A DNA stretch of 63,482 bases from Puniceicoccales bacterium (GTDB lineage Bacteria; Verrucomicrobiota; Verrucomicrobiia; Opitutales; JAIRKQ01): positions 1-63,482 of the forward strand of contig JAIRON010000045.1 of the NCBI GenBank assembly GCA_031257495.1, written 5' to 3'. Numbering within the stretch: the first letter of the stretch is position 1; each line of letters opens with the position of its first letter. Shown one piece after another: positions 36,614 through 46,484 of this stretch. The notes under the pieces are model-generated. The model was given only the letters and a program-made list of their open reading frames with translations, was not told the origin of the DNA and made no database searches. A program made the position numbers and the translations under genes.

Positions 36614-36660
36614 GAAAAAAATCAATTGCTCAAAGCACTTTTTCAAATAACGTCTAGCTC

Positions 36661-37353
36661 ATGGAACAACGGAGAAGCATAGCGATCCTACTAATGGGAG
36701 GAATGGGTACGCGCATGGGTGATTTTTGCCGAGATAAAACTCTAGTACTAGTTGCGGGTAAGCCGTTGTTTTTATATTCTCTGACTGAAATAGAGAGATC
36801 AAAAATTTTTTTTGAAATCGTAATTGTTGTCCGAGATAGTGCTCAACAAAAAAAAATCGAATGTCACCTTTGTGCACTAAGCGTACACGCTAGTGTGAGT
36901 TACGTTCGGGGAGGGAATTCGCGGCAAAAATCCGTCCTAAACGCCCTCTTACATGTGCAGCAAAAACATCCCCATTTCGTGCTGATTCATGATGCTGTCC
37001 GTCCCTTTGTGACTCAGAATAATTTGCATCAGTTACTATCCGCATTGGAGGATCATAGCGGGGCCATACTTGCGCACAGGGCAACGGATACACTAGTCGA
37101 CGTTTCCAATGGAGAACGTCAATATCTTCAGCGAGACACGGTGTGGCACGTCGAAACGCCACAAATGTTCAACTATGAGATAATCTTGGATGCATGTCTC
37201 AGAGTAAAAGAACCCCTGACCGATGACTCAAGCATGCTACAAAGAGATGCTAAAATAAAAATCATCGAAAATTTCCATCTCAACATAAAAGTCACTTATC
37301 CACGGGACCTTGCCCTGGTTGAAGCATTGCTAGCAAAGGAGTCGGAAAGATGA
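36661..37353 (+). CDS. ispD: 2-C-methyl-D-erythritol 4-phosphate cytidylyltransferase
   Basis: Third step of the MEP isoprenoid pathway. The N-terminus LLMGGMGTRMG with Lys in DKTLVLVAGKPL is the CTP-binding loop; FVLIHDAVRPFV and VETPQMF are typical. 230 residues. Its stop overlaps the ispF start, so ispD and ispF form one unit. Confidence 0.92.
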   Translation: MEQRRSIAILLMGGMGTRMGDFCRDKTLVLVAGKPLFLYSLTEIERSKIFFEIVIVVRDSAQQKKIECHLCALSVHASVSYVRGGNSRQKSVLNALLHVQQKHPHFVLIHDAVRPFVTQNNLHQLLSALEDHSGAILAHRATDTLVDVSNGERQYLQRDTVWHVETPQMFNYEIILDACLRVKEPLTDDSSMLQRDAKIKIIENFHLNIKVTYPRDLALVEALLAKESER

Positions 37354-37829
37354 ACATGAGGATAGGAAATGGTTACGACATTCACCGGTTAGTGCGTGGA
37401 AGAAAGCTAGTTTTATGCGGAGTGCCTATCGAACACAAATTGGGTCTACTTGGGCACTCGGACGGTGACGTTGCCTTGCACGCCTTGGCAGATGCTATTT
37501 TAGGAGCTCTCGCCTTGCCAAACATAGGGGTATACTTTTCGAATACCGATCTAAAAAACAAAGACCTTGATTCAAAAAAAATATTAATGTTTGCGAAAAA
37601 TAAGCTTCGGGAGCAAAATTTTAAAATCGCAAATTTGGACATAACAATTCTTGCCGAAGCCCCAAAACTATCACCGTTCATGGATGAAATGAAGGTAACA
37701 ATTTCTAAAATTCTTGACATACAAATGTCGCAGATCGGCATCAAGGCGACAACGGGAGAGGGGCTGGGCGAAATTGGCAAAGAAAAGGCCATAGCCGCCT
37801 TTGCAAACGTATTGCTGGTGGCAATTTAA
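37350..37829 (+). CDS. ispF: 2-C-methyl-D-erythritol 2,4-cyclodiphosphate synthase
   Basis: Fifth step of the MEP pathway. IGNGYDIHRL supplies zinc ligands Asp and His, then LLGHSDGDVALHALADAILGAL, and near the end KATTGEGLGEIGK. 159 residues. Confidence 0.95.
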   Translation: MNMRIGNGYDIHRLVRGRKLVLCGVPIEHKLGLLGHSDGDVALHALADAILGALALPNIGVYFSNTDLKNKDLDSKKILMFAKNKLREQNFKIANLDITILAEAPKLSPFMDEMKVTISKILDIQMSQIGIKATTGEGLGEIGKEKAIAAFANVLLVAI

Positions 37830-37881
37830 GTAAATTTTCGTTGTTTAAACGGAAAAAGTTGGTAGAGCTACAATCCTCGCT

Positions 37882-38799
37882 ATGTTCAAATTTTTCCGAA
37901 AATTATCAGAAGGAATAAGCAAGCCCGGTAAAAAGCTTTTCCATTCGCTTTCCGCGCTGTTTAAATTCGAAAAAATTGATGACACTGCCGTAGATGAAAT
38001 TGAGAGGGCATTGCTCGCAGCGGATTTTGGAACTAAAACGACACAGGACATCATCGGTGAAATAAAGTCAGCGTATAAAAAGGATCCTTCCATTCACAAG
38101 CAAAATGCAGTGGAAATCGCTTCTGCCGTGATCAAAAAATCTCTGAGCCACGCTGAATCCGAGTTACCAGCGGTTGCCGGAAAACCTCTAGTGATTTGCT
38201 TAGTTGGAGTTAATGGGTCGGGAAAAACAACGACAGCCGCCAAGTTGGCACAATTTTTCAGGAAAGACGAAAAATCGGTGCTCCTGGCCGGTTGCGATAC
38301 TTTCAGAGCTGCAGCAGGCGAACAAATCAAGGTATGGGCAGATAGGTTGGGCATCGACATCGTTAGCGGACAGCCTGGTGGCGACGCTGCCGCAGTTGCC
38401 TATGATGCCTACCAGTCCGCGCTGGCCAAAAGGCGTGATGTGCTTATAATAGACACCGCCGGACGCCTGCACGTAAAGTCAAACTTAATGGCTGAATTGC
38501 AAAAAATTTCCAAAACCTTGAAAAAATTGGACAGCACCGTGCAATTGTACAACTGGCTCGTAATCGATGGTAGCTTGGGAACAAATTCGTTGGAATCTGC
38601 CAAAGTTTTTCACGGCGAAATTGGCCTACAAGGCCTTATCATAACAAAGCTCGATGGCAGTAGCCGAGGGGGGGCAGTTATCGGTATACACCGCGAACTT
38701 AGTGTCCCAGTTTTGTTCGTTGGCAACGGTGAAAAGCTGGACGATTTCTCTCGATTTTCCGTTGATGATTACGTGAATACCCTATTCGGCGTGGAATAA
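37882..38799 (+). CDS. ftsY: Signal recognition particle receptor FtsY
   Basis: GTPase that docks the SRP at the membrane. An N domain (to about 95) and a G domain with GVNGSGKTTTAAKL, DTFRAAAGEQ, DTAGRLHV and TKLDGSSRGG. At 305 residues it is the short form without an acidic A domain. In the third GTPase region the text reads VIDGSLGTNS. Confidence 0.95.
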   Translation: MFKFFRKLSEGISKPGKKLFHSLSALFKFEKIDDTAVDEIERALLAADFGTKTTQDIIGEIKSAYKKDPSIHKQNAVEIASAVIKKSLSHAESELPAVAGKPLVICLVGVNGSGKTTTAAKLAQFFRKDEKSVLLAGCDTFRAAAGEQIKVWADRLGIDIVSGQPGGDAAAVAYDAYQSALAKRRDVLIIDTAGRLHVKSNLMAELQKISKTLKKLDSTVQLYNWLVIDGSLGTNSLESAKVFHGEIGLQGLIITKLDGSSRGGAVIGIHRELSVPVLFVGNGEKLDDFSRFSVDDYVNTLFGVE

Positions 38800-38853
38800 A
38801 ATTTCAGAACGTTATTGCCTCGGCGCGCTTTTTTCTCACTCATTACTTCTCTG

Positions 38854-39672
38854 ATGAAAGATACCAACATACAATTCGAGGATGCGAGTAGAATTTATCT
38901 GCTGCCAAGCTTTTTTACGGCATCCAATTTGTTTTTTGGGTTTTTGGCAATAATCCGTTGCATACAGGCAAAGTATTGCACCTTTTCCGAAGAAACGTCG
39001 GCATATTTTTACACCCAGGCCGTCTGGCTAGTCATTTTGGCAGGAATATGTGACTCCCTGGATGGGCGCATAGCGAGGTTGGGAGGAAAGGAATCGCTGT
39101 TCGGCATAGAATTTGATTCCATTGCAGATGCGGTTTCCTTCGGCGTTGCGCCGGCCTTGATGGTGTTTTTTATGATACTGTCGCCGACGGAGCAATTTCC
39201 ATTTTTTCGCCAAGTTGGCTGGATTTTTGGGTTCATTTATTTACTCTGTGCCGGTGTGCGTTTAGCAAGATTCAATGTGATAACACACCCCCTATTGCCA
39301 AAGCCGGAACATGGCAAAGGTAGCCATGATTTTCTTGGTTTACCCGTTCCAGCCGCCGCGGGTGCAATAGTTTCCATTGTCCTATTCCTAAATAAATATG
39401 ATTTGAAAGCGCTATCCCTCGTGTTACCTCCGCTGATGCTGCTGATTGCATGGCTCATGGTAAGTAATATTAAATATCCAAGCTTCAAAAAAGTGGGTTG
39501 GAATACCCAGGCCAAATGGGGTTCATTCATAATGGGAATTACGATTATCGTGCTGTTTACGCTCATTCAAGAGCTCGCCATGGCGGTGATATTTTTAAGT
39601 TACATATTTTTCGGAATGGGCAGGCATATTATTCGCAGCCGCAAGGCAAAAATATTAAAATGTCGGCACTAA
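38854..39672 (+). CDS. pssA: CDP-diacylglycerol-serine O-phosphatidyltransferase
   Basis: Makes phosphatidylserine; psd at 60864 completes phosphatidylethanolamine synthesis. The CDP-alcohol transferase motif reads DSLDGRIARLGGKESLFGIEFDSIAD, close to the DGxxAR...GxxxDxxxD pattern. Six to eight membrane helices. ATG 38854 gives 272 residues; TTG 38815 would add 13. Confidence 0.9.
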   Translation: MKDTNIQFEDASRIYLLPSFFTASNLFFGFLAIIRCIQAKYCTFSEETSAYFYTQAVWLVILAGICDSLDGRIARLGGKESLFGIEFDSIADAVSFGVAPALMVFFMILSPTEQFPFFRQVGWIFGFIYLLCAGVRLARFNVITHPLLPKPEHGKGSHDFLGLPVPAAAGAIVSIVLFLNKYDLKALSLVLPPLMLLIAWLMVSNIKYPSFKKVGWNTQAKWGSFIMGITIIVLFTLIQELAMAVIFLSYIFFGMGRHIIRSRKAKILKCRH

Positions 39673-40520
39673 TTGATATACTGAAAAAGTCCGAAGAATT
39701 TTTGCGAAAAAAAAACATACCCAATCCTCGCTTTGAAGCCGAATGTATTCTGACCAAAGCGCTTGAGTGTGAACGCATCGATTTGTACCTGAGGTACATG
39801 GCAAAGCTAGACGTTGAACAACTCAATGATATAAAAATTTTCCTTACGCGGCGTGCTAACCGCGAGCCCTTGCAATACATAATAGGGAAGTGGCCTTTTC
39901 ACGATTTGATTCTCAATTTGGATAGTTGTGCCCTCATCCCGCGCCCTGAAACGGAGGAGCTCGTGGAGGTTTTAATAAAAAAATTTTCGCAATACAAAAA
40001 TGCAAGGCTGAACATCCTTGATCTAGGGACAGGCAGTGGAGCCATAGCTCTTTCCTTGGCTAGATTTTTCCAAAAGTCGCACACATGCGCCTCCGATTAT
40101 AGCTCGGAAGCCCTTTCGTTGGCCAGGGAAAACGCTGCGGCCAATTCCATTCAAGGTGTAACTTTTGCTAAATCGGATTGGTTTTCGAATATTTTCGGCA
40201 GCTTTGATCTCATCGTCTCCAATCCGCCATACCTATCGGAGGAGGAATGGGAGCAATGCCAACCGGAAATAAAATTTTTTGAACCAAAATTGGCTCTGTG
40301 TGCGGGTGATGGCGGTAAGGCTGATTTGTTAAAAATAATCGACCAATCTCCGCGATTTTTGAAAACCAATGGTGTTTTGGCACTTGAAACCGGAGAAACT
40401 CAACACCAAGCTGTCTTTGAATTTGCCAAGGAAAATTTCCAGTTAGCCGAATCGATAAGAGATAGCTCCCAGCGAAACAGGTTCATAATACTGTCCCGTC
40501 CTAAAACAAAAATTGTCTAA
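39660..40520 (+). CDS. prmC: Peptide chain release factor N5-glutamine methyltransferase
   Basis: Methylates the GGQ glutamine of release factors. The SAM site is ILDLGTGSGAIALSLA, the catalytic motif SNPPYLS, and PRPETEELVE is the conserved link. ATG 39660 (MSALIDILKKSEEFL) gives 286 residues and overlaps the pssA end by 13 bases; a longer upstream frame is pssA in another register. Confidence 0.93.
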   Translation: MSALIDILKKSEEFLRKKNIPNPRFEAECILTKALECERIDLYLRYMAKLDVEQLNDIKIFLTRRANREPLQYIIGKWPFHDLILNLDSCALIPRPETEELVEVLIKKFSQYKNARLNILDLGTGSGAIALSLARFFQKSHTCASDYSSEALSLARENAAANSIQGVTFAKSDWFSNIFGSFDLIVSNPPYLSEEEWEQCQPEIKFFEPKLALCAGDGGKADLLKIIDQSPRFLKTNGVLALETGETQHQAVFEFAKENFQLAESIRDSSQRNRFIILSRPKTKIV

Positions 40521-40539
40521 TTTATTGAAAATAAACATG

Positions 40540-41016
40540 TTACAATTGTTCGATGGGCAATTCCCATTCCCTTAACAGCTCGCCGACCAGGGGATCATTG
40601 CTGTAATCGAAGTGGTATTTAATTTTCACTATACCAGCCGAAGAGAGCAATTTGGCACACTGTAGACAGGGGTAGTGAGTGATGTATGCCGTTGATCCCA
40701 TGATACTTACACCTCGCTTTGCCGCATCGGTGATCGCATTTTGTTCGGCATGGATGGTTGCTTGTTCGTGGCCGTCGCGAATGCGAGATTTATGCGGTGC
40801 TCCGGCCACAAAACCGTTATACCCAGCGGCAATGACACGGTGGCGATATTTCCCACCGGAAACCAATACACATCCAACGTGCAACCTTTCGCAGCTCGAT
40901 CTTGCCGAAATTAGCAGCGCCGTTGCCATAAAATAATCATCCCAACAGGGACGACGCTCCCCGAAACTGGCCACAACGGTGGCAATTTTATCCGTTAAAA
41001 AAAAATCATTATCCAT
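40540..41016 (-). CDS. Deoxycytidylate deaminase (ComEB/dCMP deaminase family)
   Basis: Zinc deaminase that makes dUMP from dCMP for thymidylate synthesis. HAEQNAI supplies a zinc ligand and the catalytic Glu, and HYPCLQCAKLL the two Cys ligands. ATG 41016 gives 158 residues; the upstream gene ends one base before it, so longer versions are unlikely. Confidence 0.9.
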   Translation of the reverse strand: MDNDFFLTDKIATVVASFGERRPCWDDYFMATALLISARSSCERLHVGCVLVSGGKYRHRVIAAGYNGFVAGAPHKSRIRDGHEQATIHAEQNAITDAAKRGVSIMGSTAYITHYPCLQCAKLLSSAGIVKIKYHFDYSNDPLVGELLREWELPIEQL

Positions 41017-41017
41017 G

Positions 41018-41836
41018 CTAACCTTTCTGTGACAGGCGTTGCCGAAGCGCATCGTACAGCACAATGGCAGCCGCGTCATTGACATTTAAAGAATCCGAAT
41101 GTCCAAGCTGCGGAATTGAAACCGTTGTGACACGGTCGTTGCGTAGCCAAAACTCCGGTAGACCATCGTGCTCCGATCCAACAACTATCGCCGAGGAGGC
41201 CCTCATGTCAACTTCCCAATAGCGAGTCAATGCCGATGGGGATGTTGCCAAAATGGAAATATTGTTTCTAAGTAGGATGTTGTAAATTTCCTCCCGCGGA
41301 GCCTGAAAAATCGCCAGCGAAAACAACGCTCCCTGTGATGTTCGGACAACATTGTGGTTGAAAATGTCAGTTACCGGATTGCAAACAAACATGGCGTCGA
41401 CATTTACCGATTCCGCCGAGCGCATGAGTGCTCCAAGGTTTCCAGATTTTTCAATGCCATCAACCACGAGGAAGAGCGAATTTTCGTGAAATTTCAACTC
41501 CCCTAGGTTTCGTTGCCACGTTTTACAAACTGCCAAAATTCCATCGCAATTATCCCGTATGCTGACCTTTTGGAAGACATCTTCGCTCAGTTCAAAAACA
41601 TCAACTCCCTCTTGCGCAACGCGTTGTACAAATTTGTCAAAATTTTCATTTCGAAAAAATTTTGGACAGAAAAATAAAAATTCGAAGCTAATGCCACTTC
41701 CAAAGGCGCGAAAACATTCCCGAAATCCCTCAACGATGAACAATTCCGCACGATTTCTCTTTCCGCGATCGCGCAGTTTTGCCACAAATTTTATCTTTGA
41801 GTTTTGCTTACTACTGATTTTCTGCTTATTCGCCAT
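41018..41836 (-). CDS. SpoU/TrmH-family RNA 2'-O-methyltransferase
   Basis: Residues about 15-100 are an L30e-like substrate-binding domain (FIVEGFRECFRAF). The knotted SPOUT domain follows with VVDGIEKSGNLGALMRSAES, IVVGSEHDGLPEFW and SIPQLGHSDSLNVNDAAAI. It resembles RlmB/TrmH or tsr-like methylases; the target is unknown. 272 residues. The start overlaps the waaA stop by 11 bases. Confidence 0.9.
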   Translation of the reverse strand: MANKQKISSKQNSKIKFVAKLRDRGKRNRAELFIVEGFRECFRAFGSGISFEFLFFCPKFFRNENFDKFVQRVAQEGVDVFELSEDVFQKVSIRDNCDGILAVCKTWQRNLGELKFHENSLFLVVDGIEKSGNLGALMRSAESVNVDAMFVCNPVTDIFNHNVVRTSQGALFSLAIFQAPREEIYNILLRNNISILATSPSALTRYWEVDMRASSAIVVGSEHDGLPEFWLRNDRVTTVSIPQLGHSDSLNVNDAAAIVLYDALRQRLSQKG

Positions 41837-43115
41837 TGAAAACATCCCCAATGATCGTACGGTAGGTATATTCCGTAGCTCCACGGTTTTGCGTGTACCA
41901 GTCGGACAAAACTCTTGCTAAATTTGCCCGTTTATCCCCATCGCAGGCAAGTTCAATTAGGATTTTTTGCGCTGATTCTCCATCGGCAGCTTTCATTGCT
42001 CCACCGGCTGATTCCAGGGATTGGCAAATTGTCCGGAAATTGGTCATGCTGTCACCGTAAACTATCGGAACCCCGTAGGCCGCAGCATCTAGAGGTGACT
42101 GACCGCCGCTGTTCCCCAGTAAACTTTTCCCGACAAAAGCCAAATCGGAAGTGCCAGTTAGCCACACAAGCTCCCCCGTTGTGTCTCCGAGGCAAATATC
42201 TACCTGATTAGCAGCGGCTCCCAGGGAACGTTGGTGCCAACGAAACTTACTTTTTTTGAGACAAGACACGATTTCTCCACGGCGCTCCGCGTGCCTGGGA
42301 ACGAGTAATAGGCGCCAATCTTTTTGCGTTTGCCTGCGAATTTCACGGAAACACTCGACCAGCCACTCCTCCTCGCCGGGCCAGGTAGATGAGCCGAGCA
42401 AAATTAGAGAATCTTCACTAAACCCCAGTTTAGCCTTAAGCTTTTTTTTAGAAAGAAGGTCCATCTGCGGGAAAGTGCAGTCAAATTTTAAATTTCCGGA
42501 TACGGAAATTTTTTGCTTGTCAATTCCCAGCTCTATGAAGCGGTTGAAAACGTCTTTAGACTGGGCCAAAATTTTCGTAATTTGCGAAAAAATTTTACGA
42601 GACAGGACGGAAAATTTTAAATACCTCGCAAAAGTTTTGTCCGATAAACGGCCGTTGACAAGGTAAATTGGTACATGGCGCATGCTCGCTTGGTGTATGT
42701 GTTCCGGCCACAGCTCGCCCTCCATGAGCACAACTATATCCGGGCAAATTCGCCGCCAAGCTAGCATGCTAAACAAACAAAAATCCCAGGGAAACAGCCC
42801 CACAAGCAAGATTTTTCTGGAATACAAGTCCCTTGCCAGTGAGTACCCCGTGCTCGAAGTGGTCGTCAAAACCACTTCGAACCTGCCGTCGGTGATAAAA
42901 CGGTCAATCAAACTCTCCGCTGCTTTTACTTCGCCGACGCTAACGGCCTGCAACCAAATTCTTTTTTTTTCAGATTTTTTCAACGACGGATAAAGACCAA
43001 GGCGGTACCTGAAATCTCTCCCATATCCCCCCCGCCTCCACATTCTCATGCCGTAATAGGGTAACATGAGAAAAAACAGCGGCAGAAACAGTAGCCTATA
43101 AACAAAGGTAAACAT
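41826..43115 (-). CDS. waaA: 3-deoxy-D-manno-octulosonic acid transferase
   Basis: Adds Kdo to lipid A at the inner membrane. The N-terminal membrane anchor is followed by GYGRDFRYRLGLYP, a Kdo-transferase N domain (WLQAVSVGEVKAAESLI, MEGELWPEHI) and a GT-B C domain (LLVPRHAERRGEI, FVGKSLLGNSGGQSPLDAA). 429 residues from ATG 43115, one base after dnaN. Kdo presence implies lipopolysaccharide of at least the core-lipid A type. Confidence 0.94.
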   Translation of the reverse strand: MFTFVYRLLFLPLFFLMLPYYGMRMWRRGGYGRDFRYRLGLYPSLKKSEKKRIWLQAVSVGEVKAAESLIDRFITDGRFEVVLTTTSSTGYSLARDLYSRKILLVGLFPWDFCLFSMLAWRRICPDIVVLMEGELWPEHIHQASMRHVPIYLVNGRLSDKTFARYLKFSVLSRKIFSQITKILAQSKDVFNRFIELGIDKQKISVSGNLKFDCTFPQMDLLSKKKLKAKLGFSEDSLILLGSSTWPGEEEWLVECFREIRRQTQKDWRLLLVPRHAERRGEIVSCLKKSKFRWHQRSLGAAANQVDICLGDTTGELVWLTGTSDLAFVGKSLLGNSGGQSPLDAAAYGVPIVYGDSMTNFRTICQSLESAGGAMKAADGESAQKILIELACDGDKRANLARVLSDWYTQNRGATEYTYRTIIGDVFNGE

Positions 43116-43116
43116 T

Positions 43117-44244
43117 CTAACCAACGCGAAGCGGCATAACAACGCACAGGAAGCTGTCTAGGGTGCGAAACACCCCTGGGCTCATTTCATCCTTAAATTC
43201 AAAAAATACCTCATCTTGTACCAAAGCCCGCAATGGATCGCACAGAAACGCTGGATTAAAGGCAATTTCTACGGGGTTTCCGTCGTATTGTATGGCGATT
43301 TTTTCGTGTGCTTCGCCATATTCAGCGCTTGCAGCGGACAACTCCAAAGAATTATCGGCGAAGCGCATTTTAATGGAATTTTTGTTTTCGCTCGCAACGA
43401 GCGCCACCCGCTGGATGCAATCCAGAGCTAATTGCCGATCCAATTTGACACGACTTTCCGTAACCTGCGGTATGACTTGCTTGAAGTTGGGATAATTGCC
43501 ATCTATGACCTTCGACACAATACTGATATCTCCCACTAAGCCACTCTTTTCATTTCCTTGAACGGCAATGGAAAAAACCACCTGCCTTTCGTTGAAGGCA
43601 AACCACATGCTTTCACCCTGACCAAGTAGGCGTTCGATTTCGGCGATTGTTTTCGAAGGAACGATAATTCCCGTAGGGGACACGCCTTTGCCTTCGTTCA
43701 ACATTTTTGTCATCATGCTCAGCCTTCTGCCATCCGTTGCCACAACCATGAGGGCTTCGTTTTCCAAGCTGAAGTACACGCCATTCAAAATATACCTGTT
43801 TTCATCACGGGATTGGGCATAGGAAACATTTTTCAAGAGCCTTAGAAATTCTCCCTGCGGCACACTGTGTTTATTTTCTTCCAAGAAATCGGGCAACGCA
43901 GGAAAATCCTCGGCAGGCAAGCCCATAATTTCGAAGTGTGAGCTGCCGGATGAAATGCGTACCCGCGAGTTATTTAGCTCAAAATGTACCGTTTCCGACG
44001 GCAAAGAACGAATAATTGTGGCCATTTTTTTCGCCGGCAAAGTTATCGCTCCTTCCGATTCGACGTTTGCTTTAACCTTACAGCGAATCCCAAGGTCAAG
44101 ATTGGTAGTTGTGAAAGCAACTTCATTACCCGTTACCTCTATCAACACATTGCTCAAAATTGGCATGACCAACTTGGTCGACACAACGTTTATGCCCTGC
44201 TGTAGGCCACTAACGAACGCAGCTTTATCAATTGAAAATTTCAT
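43117..44244 (-). CDS. dnaN: DNA polymerase III beta clamp
   Basis: Sliding clamp. MKFSIDKAAFVSGLQQ at the N-terminus, ILSNVLIEV, and the last residues LCVVMPLRVG (family VMPMRL) are diagnostic. 375 residues. dnaA is not adjacent in this window; the divergent neighbour is ligA. Confidence 0.95.
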   Translation of the reverse strand: MKFSIDKAAFVSGLQQGINVVSTKLVMPILSNVLIEVTGNEVAFTTTNLDLGIRCKVKANVESEGAITLPAKKMATIIRSLPSETVHFELNNSRVRISSGSSHFEIMGLPAEDFPALPDFLEENKHSVPQGEFLRLLKNVSYAQSRDENRYILNGVYFSLENEALMVVATDGRRLSMMTKMLNEGKGVSPTGIIVPSKTIAEIERLLGQGESMWFAFNERQVVFSIAVQGNEKSGLVGDISIVSKVIDGNYPNFKQVIPQVTESRVKLDRQLALDCIQRVALVASENKNSIKMRFADNSLELSAASAEYGEAHEKIAIQYDGNPVEIAFNPAFLCDPLRALVQDEVFFEFKDEMSPGVFRTLDSFLCVVMPLRVG

Positions 44245-44253
44245 AGTTTGAAT

Positions 44254-44270
44254 TTAGCTTAGAAAGCTAA
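44254..44270. promoter_or_regulatory. Perfect inverted repeat between dnaN and ligA
   Basis: TTAGCTT and AAGCTAA (7 bp arms, loop AGA) lie in the 76 bp divergent region, 10 bases from the dnaN start. It could be an operator or a leader hairpin of the dnaN transcript. Confidence 0.3.
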
Positions 44271-44320
44271 CTTTAATCTTGGAAAAAACAAGGCGACAAT
44301 TTTTTTAATAAAAAACAACG

Positions 44321-46360
44321 ATGAATACGAGATTTAACAGGCAGGATCGTGGAAAATTTGAAAGGAAACTTCGACAGTTACGTGACGATATTGCCATGCA
44401 TGATAGGTTGTATTATCGGGACAATAAGCCGCAGATTTCCGATTTTGAATACGATTGCTTAAAAGCAGAACTTCTTAGATTGGAACAAGTTGCAATAAAT
44501 TTCGGCGTAAAAACGAAGGAAAATTTGGTGGGCAATGATTTGGCAACCAAATTTCAAAAGCAGCCCCATCTAAGTCCCATGCAGAGTTTGGCGAATACCT
44601 ACTCAAAAGAGGAACTGATTGCCTTCGACGGGAGGGTTGAAAAGCAACTTCACGGGCAAAACTATAGTTATATCATCGAGCCTAAAATCGATGGCATTGC
44701 CATCAATTTGATTTACGAAAATGGCGCGCTGGTGCACGCCCTGACACGGGGCGACGGAACGCTCGGCGATGATGTTACAAATAATATTTTGACCATAAAA
44801 TCTTTGCCAAGAAAGCTGAACCACTGCCCAACGAAAATTGAGATACGGGGAGAAGTTTTTATAGATGAAAAAACATTTGAAGCCACCAATGAACACAGGC
44901 GGGAGCAGGGCCTCGAGGAATATGCAAATCCGCGTAATTTAGCTGCTGGTACGGTAAAATCATTGGACTCCAAGGATGTGCAAATTAGGGATTTGAAAAT
45001 CATAGTTTACGCAATGGGGTATGTTTCAGATGACAATTTTCTGAGAACGCAAGGGGGTGTTTTGGAGCAACTTTCTGTCTGGGGGTTCCCAACGCAGGAA
45101 AAATACTGGGCTGCGAAAGATATAAACAAAGCTTGGGATTGTGTCAACGCCCTGAATTTTGAGCGAAAACATTTTAAATATTGGACCGATGGCGCCGTTT
45201 TAAAAATAAATGAACTTAATTTACACGGGATTTTGGGTAGCACCGCCAAGGCTCCCCGTTGGGCAATTGCTTACAAGTTTGCACCGGAGCGGGTATCAAC
45301 GAAATTAAAAAACATAAATTTTCAAGTGGGTCGCACCGGTGTCGTTACACCCGTAGCTGATTTGGAGCCTGTTGAGATTTCCGGCAGCATCGTTTCCCGT
45401 GCGACGTTGCACAATGGAGAAGAAATTGAGAAGAAAGACATTCGCATAAACGACTACGTTTTTCTTGAAAAAGCAGGTGAAATAATCCCGGCCATAGTGT
45501 CCGTTGATATGGCAAAGCGTGGAAATGATTGTAGGCCCTTTGTGTTTCCAACACGTTGTCCATCATGTGGTTACAAACTAGTTCAGCGGGAAAATGAAGT
45601 GGCATGGCGGTGCCCAAACCCACTGTGTCAGGCTCAGCTAAAGTGTAAGATTGCTTACTTTTCCTCAAAATCTGCCATGGACATCGACAATCTCGGTGAA
45701 TCAGTTATCGAAAAATTGGTCGAAAATGGACAATTGAAAACAGTTGCCGATATATACGCTTTAACTTATGACGATATGGTTTCGCTACCAAAATTAGGAC
45801 AAAAATCAGCGCTTAACATTCTAAGAAACATAGACTTAAGCAAAAATCGCCCGCTATGGCGACTTGTCAATGGATTGGGAGTTTTCGGAATCGGAGAACA
45901 AACTGCAAAGGGGCTTTGCGAAAAATTTCCATCGATAGATAAAATTTCTTCCGCATCGAAGGAAGAATTAGCTGATGTTGAGGGGATTGGAGAAAAAACC
46001 ATGCAATCAATCATCGATTTTTTCTCTAATAAAAGTAACCAAACTATTCTTGAACAATTGAAACGACACGGAGTTTGCTTGTTTGCCGAACCGGCCGTTC
46101 ACAGTGCAGTTGCGCAACTTCTCCAAGGAAAAACATTCGTTTTAACTGGCACATTGGAGAAATTTACCCGGGCTCAAGCGAAGGAAATTATCGAAGCAAA
46201 CGGAGGACGCGTTGCCAATGCCGTTTCTAAAAAAGTTAATGTCGTCCTGTGTGGCTCAGATTCCGGACTCAAGCTCAAACAAGCTCAGGAGCTAAAAATA
46301 GAAATTTGGGACGAAGAAGCTTTTATTTCAAAATGTAATTTGGAAGGTTGCAATGTTTAA
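44321..46360 (+). CDS. ligA: NAD-dependent DNA ligase
   Basis: Joins Okazaki fragments. The order is: Ia domain (DRLYYRDNKPQISDFEYDCL), adenylation domain with the catalytic Lys in IEPKIDGIAI, OB fold, a zinc finger (CPSCGYKL, CPNPLCQAQ), HhH repeats and a C-terminal BRCT (GKTFVLTGTLEKFTRAQA). 679 residues, full length. Confidence 0.97.
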   Translation: MNTRFNRQDRGKFERKLRQLRDDIAMHDRLYYRDNKPQISDFEYDCLKAELLRLEQVAINFGVKTKENLVGNDLATKFQKQPHLSPMQSLANTYSKEELIAFDGRVEKQLHGQNYSYIIEPKIDGIAINLIYENGALVHALTRGDGTLGDDVTNNILTIKSLPRKLNHCPTKIEIRGEVFIDEKTFEATNEHRREQGLEEYANPRNLAAGTVKSLDSKDVQIRDLKIIVYAMGYVSDDNFLRTQGGVLEQLSVWGFPTQEKYWAAKDINKAWDCVNALNFERKHFKYWTDGAVLKINELNLHGILGSTAKAPRWAIAYKFAPERVSTKLKNINFQVGRTGVVTPVADLEPVEISGSIVSRATLHNGEEIEKKDIRINDYVFLEKAGEIIPAIVSVDMAKRGNDCRPFVFPTRCPSCGYKLVQRENEVAWRCPNPLCQAQLKCKIAYFSSKSAMDIDNLGESVIEKLVENGQLKTVADIYALTYDDMVSLPKLGQKSALNILRNIDLSKNRPLWRLVNGLGVFGIGEQTAKGLCEKFPSIDKISSASKEELADVEGIGEKTMQSIIDFFSNKSNQTILEQLKRHGVCLFAEPAVHSAVAQLLQGKTFVLTGTLEKFTRAQAKEIIEANGGRVANAVSKKVNVVLCGSDSGLKLKQAQELKIEIWDEEAFISKCNLEGCNV

Positions 46361-46361
46361 G

Positions 46362-46392
46362 TTTTGGACATAAAAAATCCAAAAATTTTCTG
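46362..46392 (+). terminator. ligA terminator
   Basis: TTTTGGA (46362-46368) and TCCAAAA (46378-46384) form a 7 bp stem directly after the ligA stop, followed by ATTTTCT. The stem is AU-rich, so strength is moderate. Confidence 0.5.
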
Positions 46393-46484
46393 AGTAAAAA
46401 ATGGTAAAAGCTTACCAGGAAATTTTTGCAATTCACTCCCCTTTAATAGGTTTTGCCAATTAGAAATGGCCAAAGGCCCTTTTC